NCBI GenBank assembly: GCA_964630925.1
Contig: CAZVZK010000002.1
Coordinates: 1 to 64,000 of the forward strand
DNA: 64,000 nucleotides
From: RGDT01 sp964630925
Lineage (GTDB): Bacteria > Planctomycetota > Planctomycetia > Gemmatales > Gemmataceae
Direction of reading: 5' to 3'
Shown here: positions 24,825 through 32,814 of the stretch, piece by piece
Layout of the letters: every line of letters starts with the position of its first letter
Position numbering within the stretch: the first letter of the stretch is position 1
The notes under the pieces: model-generated
Told to the model about the DNA's origin: nothing
Seen by the model: only the letters and a program-made list of their open reading frames with translations
Databases searched by the model: none
Made by a program: the position numbers and the translations under genes

Positions 24825-25268
24825 TCACTCCCCGGCGATGTCCGGCAGGCCCAACTTCGCCAGGTAGTGGCGCTCGCGCTCGCGCATCTTCGTGGCGGAG
24901 GCGTCGTCGCGGTCGTCGTAGCCGCACAGGTGCAGCAGGCCGTGGATGACGTAAAGCGTCAGCTCGGCGTGCACGTCATGGCCGCGCTCCTTGGCCTGGG
25001 CCAGCGCCACCTCGGCGCCGATCATCAGCACGCCGGAGAGCTTTTTGGCGCCCGGCTCGCTGTAGGGGAAGGACAGCACGTCGGTCGGCTCGTCGTGCTT
25101 GAGGTACTGCATGTTGCGCTGGTGGATCGTCGGGTTGTCCACGAAGGCGATCTCGACCTCGTGGTCCCTGACACCCTCGCCCTCCAACACCGCGTTCGCG
25201 GCGGCGCGCATCCTCCCCCGGTCGATCTCAACGGCCTCCTGGGGGGAGGCGATCTTCACCTTGCTCAT
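24825..25268 (-). CDS. ybeY: Endoribonuclease YbeY (rRNA maturation factor)
   Basis: A 147-aa YbeY, a metal-dependent RNase in 16S rRNA processing and ribosome quality control. The conserved TDVLSFPY segment is at 62-69 and the zinc motif is H109-GLL-H113-LCGYD-D119. In the usual HGxLHLxGYDH motif the third ligand is His; here it is Asp. Other residues are normal. ATG at 25268 gives the usual family length. It is divergent from the 2-oxoacid dehydrogenase genes, with about 170 bases between. Confidence 0.9.
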   Translation of the reverse strand: MSKVKIASPQEAVEIDRGRMRAAANAVLEGEGVRDHEVEIAFVDNPTIHQRNMQYLKHDEPTDVLSFPYSEPGAKKLSGVLMIGAEVALAQAKERGHDVHAELTLYVIHGLLHLCGYDDRDDASATKMRERERHYLAKLGLPDIAGE

Positions 25269-25439
25269 GCCGGCTCCTGCGTTGGGCTTTCTTCTCGCTC
25301 CATTCACGGCGTATGATACTGTTGGGGCACTCCCCGAACGTGCGGCCCCCGCCTATTCTAGCTCTCTTGCCGCCACCCCCGGTGGCTCCCGATAACAGCG
25401 GCCCCACGGAGGGGGTAGCACCGGCCAGGAGGACACGGC

Positions 25440-26510
25440 ATGACGGAAGGCAATGGGGATGAGGTCGCCCTTCTCGCGCCCGAGGTCCGCGGTGAACGCG
25501 GCGAATCCCTCCCCCTGGACCTCTGCCTCACGATCCACCGCATCATGGTACGGTCGCGCGCCCTCGAGGAGCGCATGATCAAGATGTCAAAGTCCGGCCA
25601 GGGGCACTTCTGGATCGGCGGCCCGGGCGAGGAGGCGTTCAACGCCTGCCTGGGGCTTCTGGTCAAGAAGGGCGAGGGGCCGCTGTTCGACTACCTCCAC
25701 CTCCACTACCGTAACTCCGCCTGCCTCGTCGCGATGGGCATGCCCCTGGCCGACGGGCTGCGGCAGATGGCGATGACCGTCACCGACCCCCACTCCCTGG
25801 GCCGCAACTTCTCCGGACACTACGCGGTCAAGGCGTGGAACGTCATCCCCGTCACCAGCGTCATCGAGGTGCAATACTCGATGGCCCCCGGCACGGCGAT
25901 GGTGCAGCGGCGGGCGGGCGGCGACGGTGTGACCATCGTGTGCGGCGGCGAGGCGGGGACGGCGGAGGGCGATTTCGCGACGTGCCTCGTATGGTCCACG
26001 ATCCCGGGGCGCGAGGGGCCGGTGCTGATCGTCGTGACGAACAACGGGTGGGGGATCTCGACGTCGGCGTGCTCGGTCCACAGCGAGAAGAGCGTCATCG
26101 AGCGCGGCAAGGCGCACGGCATCCCCGGCGAGGTGTGCGACGGCAACGACCCCATCGCGTCGTGGCACGCGATCGGGCGGGCGCTGGATCACTGCCGCAA
26201 GACGCGGCGGCCGTTCATGCTGGAGGCGCTGGTGTCGCGGCTGTACGGGCACTCGTCGTCCAGCGGGGCGTTGCGTGACCGGGACGCCATCTGCCCCATC
26301 GAGTTGTTCGAGAAGCGGCTCACGGACGCCGGGGTGGATCAGTTGGCGCTGGACGCGGTCCATGAGGAGGCGTCGGCGGAGGTGGAGGCGGAGCTGGCGA
26401 AGGTGCTGGCGGAGCCGCAGCCGGTGCTGGCGGACATCGAGCGATTCACCTACGCGCCCAGCACGGTCGATCCCGTGTACCCCGAGGACTACACCGGGCT
26501 GCCCCGTTGA
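25440..26510 (+). CDS. 2-oxoacid dehydrogenase E1 alpha subunit (TPP-dependent)
   Basis: A 356-aa alpha subunit of a pyruvate or branched-chain 2-oxoacid dehydrogenase E1, which decarboxylates the 2-oxoacid on thiamine diphosphate. Features seen: YRIMVRSRALEERM-type opening (IHRIMVRSRALEERM), GHFWIGGPGEEAFN, YRNSACLVAMGMP, and the TPP-binding stretch GGEAGTAEGDF...VTNNGWGISTS. The usual GDG start of that motif reads GGE. The C-terminus has the SRLYGHSSSSG phosphorylation-loop-like region. A strong AGGAGG lies seven bases before the ATG. E1-beta, a kinase and E2 follow on the same strand. Branched-chain specificity is suggested by the loop sequence but not proven. Confidence 0.88.
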   Translation: MTEGNGDEVALLAPEVRGERGESLPLDLCLTIHRIMVRSRALEERMIKMSKSGQGHFWIGGPGEEAFNACLGLLVKKGEGPLFDYLHLHYRNSACLVAMGMPLADGLRQMAMTVTDPHSLGRNFSGHYAVKAWNVIPVTSVIEVQYSMAPGTAMVQRRAGGDGVTIVCGGEAGTAEGDFATCLVWSTIPGREGPVLIVVTNNGWGISTSACSVHSEKSVIERGKAHGIPGEVCDGNDPIASWHAIGRALDHCRKTRRPFMLEALVSRLYGHSSSSGALRDRDAICPIELFEKRLTDAGVDQLALDAVHEEASAEVEAELAKVLAEPQPVLADIERFTYAPSTVDPVYPEDYTGLPR

Positions 26511-26586
26511 CGGCCGTCTTTTTTCGGCGGAGACGGTTCGGGGGTGGCTCGCCCTCTTTCAAGGAAGCCCAGGACGGAAACCCCCG

Positions 26587-27645
26587 ATGGCGACGTTGGT
26601 CCAGGCGGTGCGGCTGGCGCTGCACTACGGCGAGAAGCACCTCGGCGTCACCGACGTCTTCGGCGAGGACGTCGGGCCGCCCCTCGGCGGCGTGTTCACG
26701 GCCACGCAGGGGCTGGAGACGGCGTGGAACTCGCCGCTGGACGAGCGTGGCATCATCGGCACGGCGATGGGGATCGCCTACGCGGGGGGGCGGCCCGTCG
26801 CGGAGATCCAGTTCTGCGACTACGGGTTCAACACCATCGACCTGCTGAAGGTGGCGGGGAACCAGCGTTGGGCGGGGGCGGGGAACTTCGCCCTGCCGAT
26901 GGTGGTGATGACGCCGTCGGGGAGCGGCATCCGGGGGAGCCTGTACCACTCGCACAGCTTCGAGAGCTGGGCGAGCCGGCTGGCCGGGTGGAAGATCGTG
27001 ATGCCGTCCAACGCGCTGGACGCCTACGGGTTGCTGCTCTCGGCCATCGTGGACCCCAACCCCGTCCTCGTGCTGCTGCCCAAGGCGCTGTTGCGCGTGC
27101 GCGGGGAGAGGAAGCTCCCCGGCGAGCCGGAGGACGAGGCGGAGCTGAAGGAGCGCATCGACGCGCCCCTCGGCGACAGGTCGAATTGGAAGCCGCGGTG
27201 GCCGGACATGAAGCCGCTGTTCATCCCCTTCGGGAAGGGCGATCTGGTGCGGGAGGGGGACGGGGCGACCGTGGTCAGCTACGGGCGGACGCTGCCGTTG
27301 TGCGTGCAGGCGGCGGCGGAGGTGGAGAGGGAGACGGGGGCGCGGTGCGACGTCATCGACCTGCGGAGCATCTTCCCGTATGATTGGCCTCTGATCAGCG
27401 CGAGCGTCCAGAAGACGGGGCGCGTCCTGCTCGTGAACGAGGACACGGAGGTGACGAACTTCGGCGAGCACCTGCTGCGGCGTGTGATCGACGAGCATTT
27501 CTATGACCTGCTCGTCCGGCCCCGGATGCTCGCGGGGAAGCACGTGCCGGGCATCGGGCTGAACCAGGTGTACGAGCAGAACACGGTGCCTCAACTGCGG
27601 CACGTCAAGCAGGCCCTCGGGGAGCTGCTCGGCGAGGCCGCCTGA
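26587..27645 (+). CDS. 2-oxoacid dehydrogenase E1 beta subunit
   Basis: A 352-aa E1 beta subunit, forming a heterotetramer with E1 alpha. It has the family opening of MATLVQAVRLALHYGEKH and VFGEDVG, then TQGLETAWNSPLDERGIIGTAMGIAYAG, AEIQFCDYGFNTID, GSLYHSHSFESW, and the C-terminal transketolase half with DVIDLRSIFPYDW and RVLLVNEDTEVTNFGEH. ATG at 26587 starts the conserved N-terminus, 76 bases after E1 alpha. That gap has a T6 run after a short palindrome. The downstream kinase gene begins 23 bases later. Confidence 0.92.
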   Translation: MATLVQAVRLALHYGEKHLGVTDVFGEDVGPPLGGVFTATQGLETAWNSPLDERGIIGTAMGIAYAGGRPVAEIQFCDYGFNTIDLLKVAGNQRWAGAGNFALPMVVMTPSGSGIRGSLYHSHSFESWASRLAGWKIVMPSNALDAYGLLLSAIVDPNPVLVLLPKALLRVRGERKLPGEPEDEAELKERIDAPLGDRSNWKPRWPDMKPLFIPFGKGDLVREGDGATVVSYGRTLPLCVQAAAEVERETGARCDVIDLRSIFPYDWPLISASVQKTGRVLLVNEDTEVTNFGEHLLRRVIDEHFYDLLVRPRMLAGKHVPGIGLNQVYEQNTVPQLRHVKQALGELLGEAA

Positions 27646-27668
27646 CCAGCGTGACGAGGGACGCCCCG

Positions 27669-30050
27669 ATGAACATGACGGAACACCTCTGCTGCTTCGC
27701 CATGCGCCAGGTCGTGGGCGAGGGGGGGGAGGCCGCGGTGCGCCTGCTCGGTGACCACTTCAACGACCGCAGCCAGGCGCTCCAGCGTGCCCTGCTGAGG
27801 TCGAACGAACGGGCCTGGCACGCGCTGGAGATCGCGCTGGCGGGCGAGGGGCTGCTCGGGTGGTTCAGCAAGGCCGAGGACCGCGGCCTGCGCGACCAGA
27901 TGAGGAGATTCATCGACTCCGTGCCGCTGCCGCCGGAGACGGCGACCCGGCCACGGCTGAAGAGCCTGATCCTGGCGGAGGTGCGCGACGCGCGGGCGAA
28001 GAACTTCCTGACGGGGAAGCTGGAGCCGCAGGAGCTGGCCCGGGAGACGGGTGCGTTCGCCCGGTACTCCGACCCGCAGGAGGTGCTGGCGGCGGAGAAG
28101 AAGTTGCTGCTGAGCATGGCGCGGACGATGAAGCAGGCGGGGTACGAGAAGCTGGCGTGGCTGCTGGCGCAGCCGGCGCACGCCAGCGAGTCGGTGGTCG
28201 TGGCGGCGGCGAAGTACTACTTCCGCCGCGAGGTGGAGCGCGACGAGAAGCTGGCGCACTCGCTGCAGTTGTCGGCGCTGGAGGGGCTGGCGTCCACGCA
28301 GCAGTCGTCGTTCGCGGGGATCGAGGGGCTGCTGGTGCAGCAGGCGGACCGGCTGGACCAGGCGCTGGCGGCGGTGTCGGCGCAGCTGCTGGCGGCCATC
28401 GGCGAGGTGAAGGAGCAGGTGGCGGCGACGGGGCAGGCGTTGGGGGCGCAGATCGAGGAGGTGAGGTCGCTGCAGGCGCAGGTGCTGGAGCTGATACAGA
28501 AGCTGGACATGAAGAACCAGCCGCTGCGTTCGGGGCATAGCCTGTCGATCCACAACGACCGCGAGAAGGCGGCGGTGAAGGAGATGCTGCGGCGGTTCCG
28601 CGGGCTGTCGCCGTCGGAGCAGGACGCGAACCCGACGTTGATGAACGAATTGGGCAAGCTGCAGGTGGCGGCGGGGGACTTCGGCGGGGCGCGGGACATG
28701 TTCGTCAAGTGCGCCGCGGTGACGCGGGACGCGGCGGGACGGGCGGAGGCGCACCACAACGCCTACCGGGCGGCGCTGGAGCAGGACGACAAGGAACAGG
28801 CCTTGCGCGAGCTGTTGCAGGCGATGGCGCTCGACCCGGGGCGCTTCGCGCCGTTCCCGCTGGAGGATTACGAGGCCATCCGCATCCTGGGGGCGGGCGG
28901 GTTCGGGGTGACGATCCTGGCGCGTGACCGCTTCAGCAAGGGGCACGTCGCCATCAAGTCAATCTTCACGGAGGACCTGGACCGTGACGCGGGCCAGGTG
29001 CTGGAGGAGGCGACGACGCTGGACCACATCAAGCACCGGAGCATCATCGGGCTGCGGCGGTGCGGTTACGTGGACCGGCAGAGCATGCGGCGGCCTTACC
29101 TGGTGATGGAGTACTTCGCCGGGGGGACGCTGGAGGAGCAGGTGAAGACCTCGGGGCCGCTGGCGTTCGAGGCGGCGCTGGATCTGGCGATGCGCATGGC
29201 GGAGGCGCTGGAGGCGGCCCACGGGATGAAGGTGCTGCACCGGGACATCAAGCCGGCGAACGTCCTCGTGCGCCGCGAGGGGTCGTCGTGGGAGGTGCGG
29301 ATCATCGACTTCGGTCTGGCGATGAAGGCGGAGCGTCTGGACGCCACGTCCACGCTGCGGCAGAGCAAGACGATGATGGGGGCGAGCATCGCGGGGACGC
29401 TGGGGTTCGCGGCGCCGGAGCAGATGGGCAAGCTGCCCGGGGTGCGTGTCGGGCCGCAGGCGGACGTGTACGGGTTCGGGAAGACGCTGGCGTTCGCGTT
29501 GTTCGGCATCACGGAGCCGGGGTTGCAGCACTACCGGAAGCTGCCGGAGGCGTTCGCGGAGCTGTTGAGCCGGTGCATGGCCCACACGCCGCAGGAGCGG
29601 CCGCGGGGCTTCGCCGAGGTGATCGCGGAATTGCGGCGGTGCCAGGCCCCGCCCGCGCCGGCGCCGAGGCCGGTGGAGATGGCGATCCTGGTGGATGAGG
29701 TGCAGCCGGTGCGGGCGCAGCTGGCGCCGGAGCCGCCGCGGCGGAGGTATGAAGAGGAGGAGGAGGACGAGCCGCGGCGGCGGACGCGGACGGGGACTGG
29801 GTCGGGCTCGATCGGGTTCGCGAGCCGCCTGGTGCACGCGATCCTGGCGTTCTTCTTCGGGGTGTTCGGCGTGCACAAGTTCGCGCAGGGCAACGCCTCG
29901 GCCGGCGTGATCAGGCTGGTGCTGATCTTCACCTGCATCGGCTTCTACGTGAACATCATCATCGGGTGGATCGAGGCCGTGGTCTACCTGACGAGGAGCG
30001 ACGAGAATTATTACCAGGTCTACTACCGGGACATGCAGAGCTGGTTCTAG
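27669..30050 (+). CDS. Ser/Thr protein kinase with coiled-coil/TPR N-terminus and C-terminal TM2 domain
   Basis: A 793-aa protein of unusual domain order. Residues 1-200 are helical with no family recognised. A coiled coil (about 220-290, QADRLDQALAAVSAQLLAAI) and TPR-like helices (about 300-390) follow. The Hanks-type kinase spans about 395-665, with a glycine loop GAGGFG, the lysine in HVAIKS, HRDIKPAN and IIDFGLAMK, and is predicted active. An acidic linker (EEEEEDEPRRRTR) leads to a TM2 domain with two hydrophobic segments (AILAFFFGVFGVHKFAQG, then IRLVLIFTCIGFYVNIIIG). GAGGG precedes the ATG at 27669; a GTG at 27651 is an alternative. It lies between E1 beta and E2. Confidence 0.88.
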   Translation: MNMTEHLCCFAMRQVVGEGGEAAVRLLGDHFNDRSQALQRALLRSNERAWHALEIALAGEGLLGWFSKAEDRGLRDQMRRFIDSVPLPPETATRPRLKSLILAEVRDARAKNFLTGKLEPQELARETGAFARYSDPQEVLAAEKKLLLSMARTMKQAGYEKLAWLLAQPAHASESVVVAAAKYYFRREVERDEKLAHSLQLSALEGLASTQQSSFAGIEGLLVQQADRLDQALAAVSAQLLAAIGEVKEQVAATGQALGAQIEEVRSLQAQVLELIQKLDMKNQPLRSGHSLSIHNDREKAAVKEMLRRFRGLSPSEQDANPTLMNELGKLQVAAGDFGGARDMFVKCAAVTRDAAGRAEAHHNAYRAALEQDDKEQALRELLQAMALDPGRFAPFPLEDYEAIRILGAGGFGVTILARDRFSKGHVAIKSIFTEDLDRDAGQVLEEATTLDHIKHRSIIGLRRCGYVDRQSMRRPYLVMEYFAGGTLEEQVKTSGPLAFEAALDLAMRMAEALEAAHGMKVLHRDIKPANVLVRREGSSWEVRIIDFGLAMKAERLDATSTLRQSKTMMGASIAGTLGFAAPEQMGKLPGVRVGPQADVYGFGKTLAFALFGITEPGLQHYRKLPEAFAELLSRCMAHTPQERPRGFAEVIAELRRCQAPPAPAPRPVEMAILVDEVQPVRAQLAPEPPRRRYEEEEEDEPRRRTRTGTGSGSIGFASRLVHAILAFFFGVFGVHKFAQGNASAGVIRLVLIFTCIGFYVNIIIGWIEAVVYLTRSDENYYQVYYRDMQSWF

Positions 30051-30060
30051 CGAGGACACG

Positions 30061-30085
30061 GGGCACGCCGGAAGCGTGTTCCACG
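30061..30085. repeat. Degenerate copy of the GAGCACGCTGGAAGCGTGCTC palindrome
   Basis: This 25-base stretch, 10 bases after the kinase stop, matches the palindromic unit at 60030-60053 at most positions (GGGCACGCCGGAAGCGTGTTCCACG). It supports starting E2 at 30112 rather than at an upstream GTG that would translate this repeat. Confidence 0.5.
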
Positions 30086-30111
30086 AATGGGTGCCCACCG
30101 AGACATCGGTC

Positions 30112-31323
30112 ATGGATTTCGCGCTGCCGGAGATCGGCGAAGGGGTGTACGAGGCGGAGCTGGTGCGCTGGCTCGTCGCGCCGGGATCCGCCGTCAAGAT
30201 GGGCCAGCCTTTGCTGGAGGTGATGACGGACAAGGCGACGATGGAGATCCCGTCGCCGTTCGCCGGGGCCGTCGATGCCCTGGTTGGGGAGCCGGGGCAG
30301 GCCGTCAAGGTCGGGGCGGTGGTGCTGAGGTACACGCCATCCGGGGCGGCGTCGGCGTCGGCGGCTACGCCCGTGGCGGCGGCGAAGGCGGAGCCGGTGA
30401 AGGCGGCCAACGGTCCTGGGCCGGCGGCGGCGCCGGCGTCGGTGAAGGCGGCGCCGTCGGTGCGGCACATGGCGCGGCGGCTGGGGATCGACCTGGCTGC
30501 CCTGCGTGGCAGCGGGCCGGACGGGCGTATCCTCATCGAGGATCTGAAGCCGGCCGTCGCGCCGGTGCGTGAGGGGCCGGCGGCGAGGCGCGAGCCGGCG
30601 CTGGATCTGGGGAAGGCGGGGGCGCGGGTGAAGCTGGCCGGGCTGCGGCGCAAGATCGCCGAGCACATGGTGAATGCGAAGCGGACCATTCCGCATTACA
30701 GCTACGTCGATGAGTGCGACTTCACGGCGCTGATGGCGTTGCGGGCGTCGCTGAAGGACGTGTACGCGAAGGCCGGGGTGAAGCTGACGATCCTGGCGTT
30801 CGTGGTGAAGGCGGCGGCGGCGGCGTTGAAAGAGGTGCCGCTGGCGAACGCCAGCCTGGACGAGCAGGCGGGCGAGGTGGTGATGCACGCGCGGTACGAC
30901 GTGGGCGTGGCGGTGGCCACGCCGGGCGGGCTGATCGTGCCGGTGGTGCGTGACGCCGACAGGAAGGATATCGGGGCCATCGCCCGCGACATCGAGCGTC
31001 TGTCGGCCGAGGCGAGGTCGGGGAAGGCGAGGCTGGAGGATCTGAAGGGCGGGACGTTCACGGTCACGTCCATCGGCGGGATCGGCGGGCTGATCTCGAC
31101 GCCGATCATCAACCACCCCGAGGTCGGGATCCTGGGGCTGGGCAAGGTGGTGCGGCGGCCGGTGTACGACGATCGCGGGGATCTGCGGCCCGCGGACATC
31201 GCGTACCTGTCGTTCTCGTTCGACCACCGGGTGGTGGACGGGGCGGTGGGGGCGGTGTTCGGCAACGCGGTGGCGCGGCACCTGATGGCGCCGGCGACAT
31301 TGCTGCTGCCGGAGCGGATTTGA
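30112..31323 (+). CDS. Dihydrolipoamide acyltransferase (E2)
   Basis: A 403-aa E2 core of a 2-oxoacid dehydrogenase. The single lipoyl domain has its modified lysine at K41 in MTDKATMEIPSPFAG. An Ala/Pro/Val linker (about 80-115) leads to a peripheral-subunit-binding domain (PSVRHMARRLGIDLAALRGS). The catalytic acyltransferase domain (about 175-403) ends with the active-site DHRVVDG and then GAVFGNAVARHLM. ATG at 30112 begins the lipoyl domain. It completes the E1/E2 set, with the kinase gene between; E3 (lipoamide dehydrogenase) is not in the window. Confidence 0.92.
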   Translation: MDFALPEIGEGVYEAELVRWLVAPGSAVKMGQPLLEVMTDKATMEIPSPFAGAVDALVGEPGQAVKVGAVVLRYTPSGAASASAATPVAAAKAEPVKAANGPGPAAAPASVKAAPSVRHMARRLGIDLAALRGSGPDGRILIEDLKPAVAPVREGPAARREPALDLGKAGARVKLAGLRRKIAEHMVNAKRTIPHYSYVDECDFTALMALRASLKDVYAKAGVKLTILAFVVKAAAAALKEVPLANASLDEQAGEVVMHARYDVGVAVATPGGLIVPVVRDADRKDIGAIARDIERLSAEARSGKARLEDLKGGTFTVTSIGGIGGLISTPIINHPEVGILGLGKVVRRPVYDDRGDLRPADIAYLSFSFDHRVVDGAVGAVFGNAVARHLMAPATLLLPERI

Positions 31324-31568
31324 AGACCCACAGCTCGCAAAGCCTCGGTGTGGGCAACAGCCAACAGCCGTCGCCGAGGCGGCTCCAACAGCCAGCAGCC
31401 CGGAGGTGTGGTTGCAACGTGGCGCGTTGACGGGGACGGGCGACTTGCGGGGCTCGGGGATGTCTCCGGGGCGTCACGGAATGTCCTTGACGGGGCGTGG
31501 AGGCCCTATGTGATGGCCAACTGGCCGCTGGAGAATCACATGGTTCTGCGGCGGAAGGCGAGGGCGCG

Positions 31569-31793
31569 ATGGCGGGGTCAGCCGACGACTGCGTACCGTT
31601 CTCGTTGGTGCAGGAGGGTTGCGACTCTTACGAGGCCCGCTCGCTCCCGGACGGCCGCACGGAGGTTCGCATCATCATCCCGCCGCGGTTCACCGACCTG
31701 TGGCTCGCCAAACTCAGCGGGCTGCGCGGAACGCTTGCGGAGGCGCGGGCGTTGGCCGAGCGGGCTCAAGACGCCGCCCCAGGAGATTCTTGA
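31569..31793 (+). CDS. Small hypothetical protein
   Basis: A possible 74-aa protein with a strong Shine-Dalgarno-like GGAAGGCGAGGG before its ATG. The sequence has alternating strands (YEARSLPDGRTEVRIIIPPRF) and a C-terminal helix (LSGLRGTLAEARALAERAQ). It lies in the 627-base gap between E2 and the DUF4058 gene, and I saw no other coding signal in the rest of that gap. No family recognised. The other frames here are weaker, but a short GC-rich frame could be chance. Confidence 0.4.
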   Translation: MAGSADDCVPFSLVQEGCDSYEARSLPDGRTEVRIIIPPRFTDLWLAKLSGLRGTLAEARALAERAQDAAPGDS

Positions 31794-31899
31794 GGGGTGA
31801 GGCTGGGGATCAACGGCTCGGCCGTGCGAAGCTCATCGCGCTACTCCATCGCCCCCGGTACCGAATCGGGTGAGTGATAGCGTCCGGCCGGCGGATGGC

Positions 31900-31928
31900 T
31901 TGTGATCGCCGTGGCGGTTTGCGATAAT
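31900..31928 (+). promoter_or_regulatory. Sigma70-like promoter
   Basis: TTGTGA at 31900-31905 and GATAAT at 31923-31928 with 17 bases between, ending 22 bases before the DUF4058 ATG at 31951. Confidence 0.5.
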
Positions 31929-31950
31929 GCCCTGCGCGAGAGGTCCGACC

Positions 31951-32667
31951 ATGCCACTTCACGACTGGAGGGCCGAGCGGGGCTGGGACGGCGTCCACCT
32001 GCTCTGGCTGGCGCAACTGCTCGACTGGGTCCAGCCACGCTTGCCGCCGGGCTTCCGGGCCTACGTCGGCTCGGTGCCGGCCCTCACCCTGGAGGCCGGG
32101 GACGGCAAGCCCGATGTCACCGTGCGTGGGTGGCGCGGCCCGACGGCGGCCGCGCCGGGTGGCCCAGTGTCGTCGGGTGCCGCCGCGCTCGCGCCCGATC
32201 GCGAGACGGTGGCTGCGTTCACGCTCGACGCCCAGCGGGCCCTCCATGTCGATTGGCACGGGCAACTGATCGCAGCCATAGAGCTGGTGTCGCCGCGGAA
32301 CAAGGACCGCCTGGATGCCAAGGCGCGATACACGCGGCGGTATCTCGGCTACCTGCGGCAAGGGGTGCACCTGATGCTGATCGACGTGTTCCCGCAGCCG
32401 TCCGGCTTCTCCTTCGCCGACGCGATCTCCGCCGACCTGGGCCTGGGCGAGCCGGCCACGCCGCCGCCGTTCGCCACCAGTTACCGGATCGGCGCCCCGG
32501 TGCCGAGCGGGGAGACGATGGGCACTCAGGTCGGCGTCTGGTGTCGGGGCCTGGCGAGCGGCCGGCCGCTGCCGGAGCTGCCTCTGGCGCTGGACGAGGA
32601 CCGGGCCGTCGTCATCGACCTGGAGGCGACGTATCAGGAGGCTGCGCGGCGGGTGTACCTGGACTGA
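31951..32667 (+). CDS. DUF4058 family protein
   Basis: A 238-aa protein with the hallmarks of DUF4058: the opening MPLHDW, a WVQPRLPPGFRAYVG segment, and the core IELVSPRNKDRLDAKARYTRRYLGYLRQGVHLMLIDVF. It ends in AVVIDLEATYQEAARRVYLD. The family is widespread in cyanobacteria and planctomycetes and recalls nuclease-like folds (E...S.xNK), but no function is established. GAGAGG precedes the ATG at 31951, which matches the usual family start. It is convergent with the tail-anchored kinase, 147 bases away. Confidence 0.85.
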   Translation: MPLHDWRAERGWDGVHLLWLAQLLDWVQPRLPPGFRAYVGSVPALTLEAGDGKPDVTVRGWRGPTAAAPGGPVSSGAAALAPDRETVAAFTLDAQRALHVDWHGQLIAAIELVSPRNKDRLDAKARYTRRYLGYLRQGVHLMLIDVFPQPSGFSFADAISADLGLGEPATPPPFATSYRIGAPVPSGETMGTQVGVWCRGLASGRPLPELPLALDEDRAVVIDLEATYQEAARRVYLD

Positions 32668-32814
32668 TCGCGTGCGTGAGCCGGCCGGACGGCGCGACGT
32701 GGGACGGATGGGGCTTCGGTAGGACCGGGAGGGCGCCGACATACAAGGCCCGCGCCGATGCCGGCCGCCAGAGTTCTCCCCGGCCCCGGAAGTGGCCCCC
32801 TCCGGGGGCATGCA

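Noticed and set aside
26511..26545. Palindrome GACGGCCGTC followed by T6 between E1-alpha and E1-beta, like a terminator
   Set aside because: The palindrome has no room for a loop, so the stem would be very weak, and E1-beta follows and needs E1-alpha.
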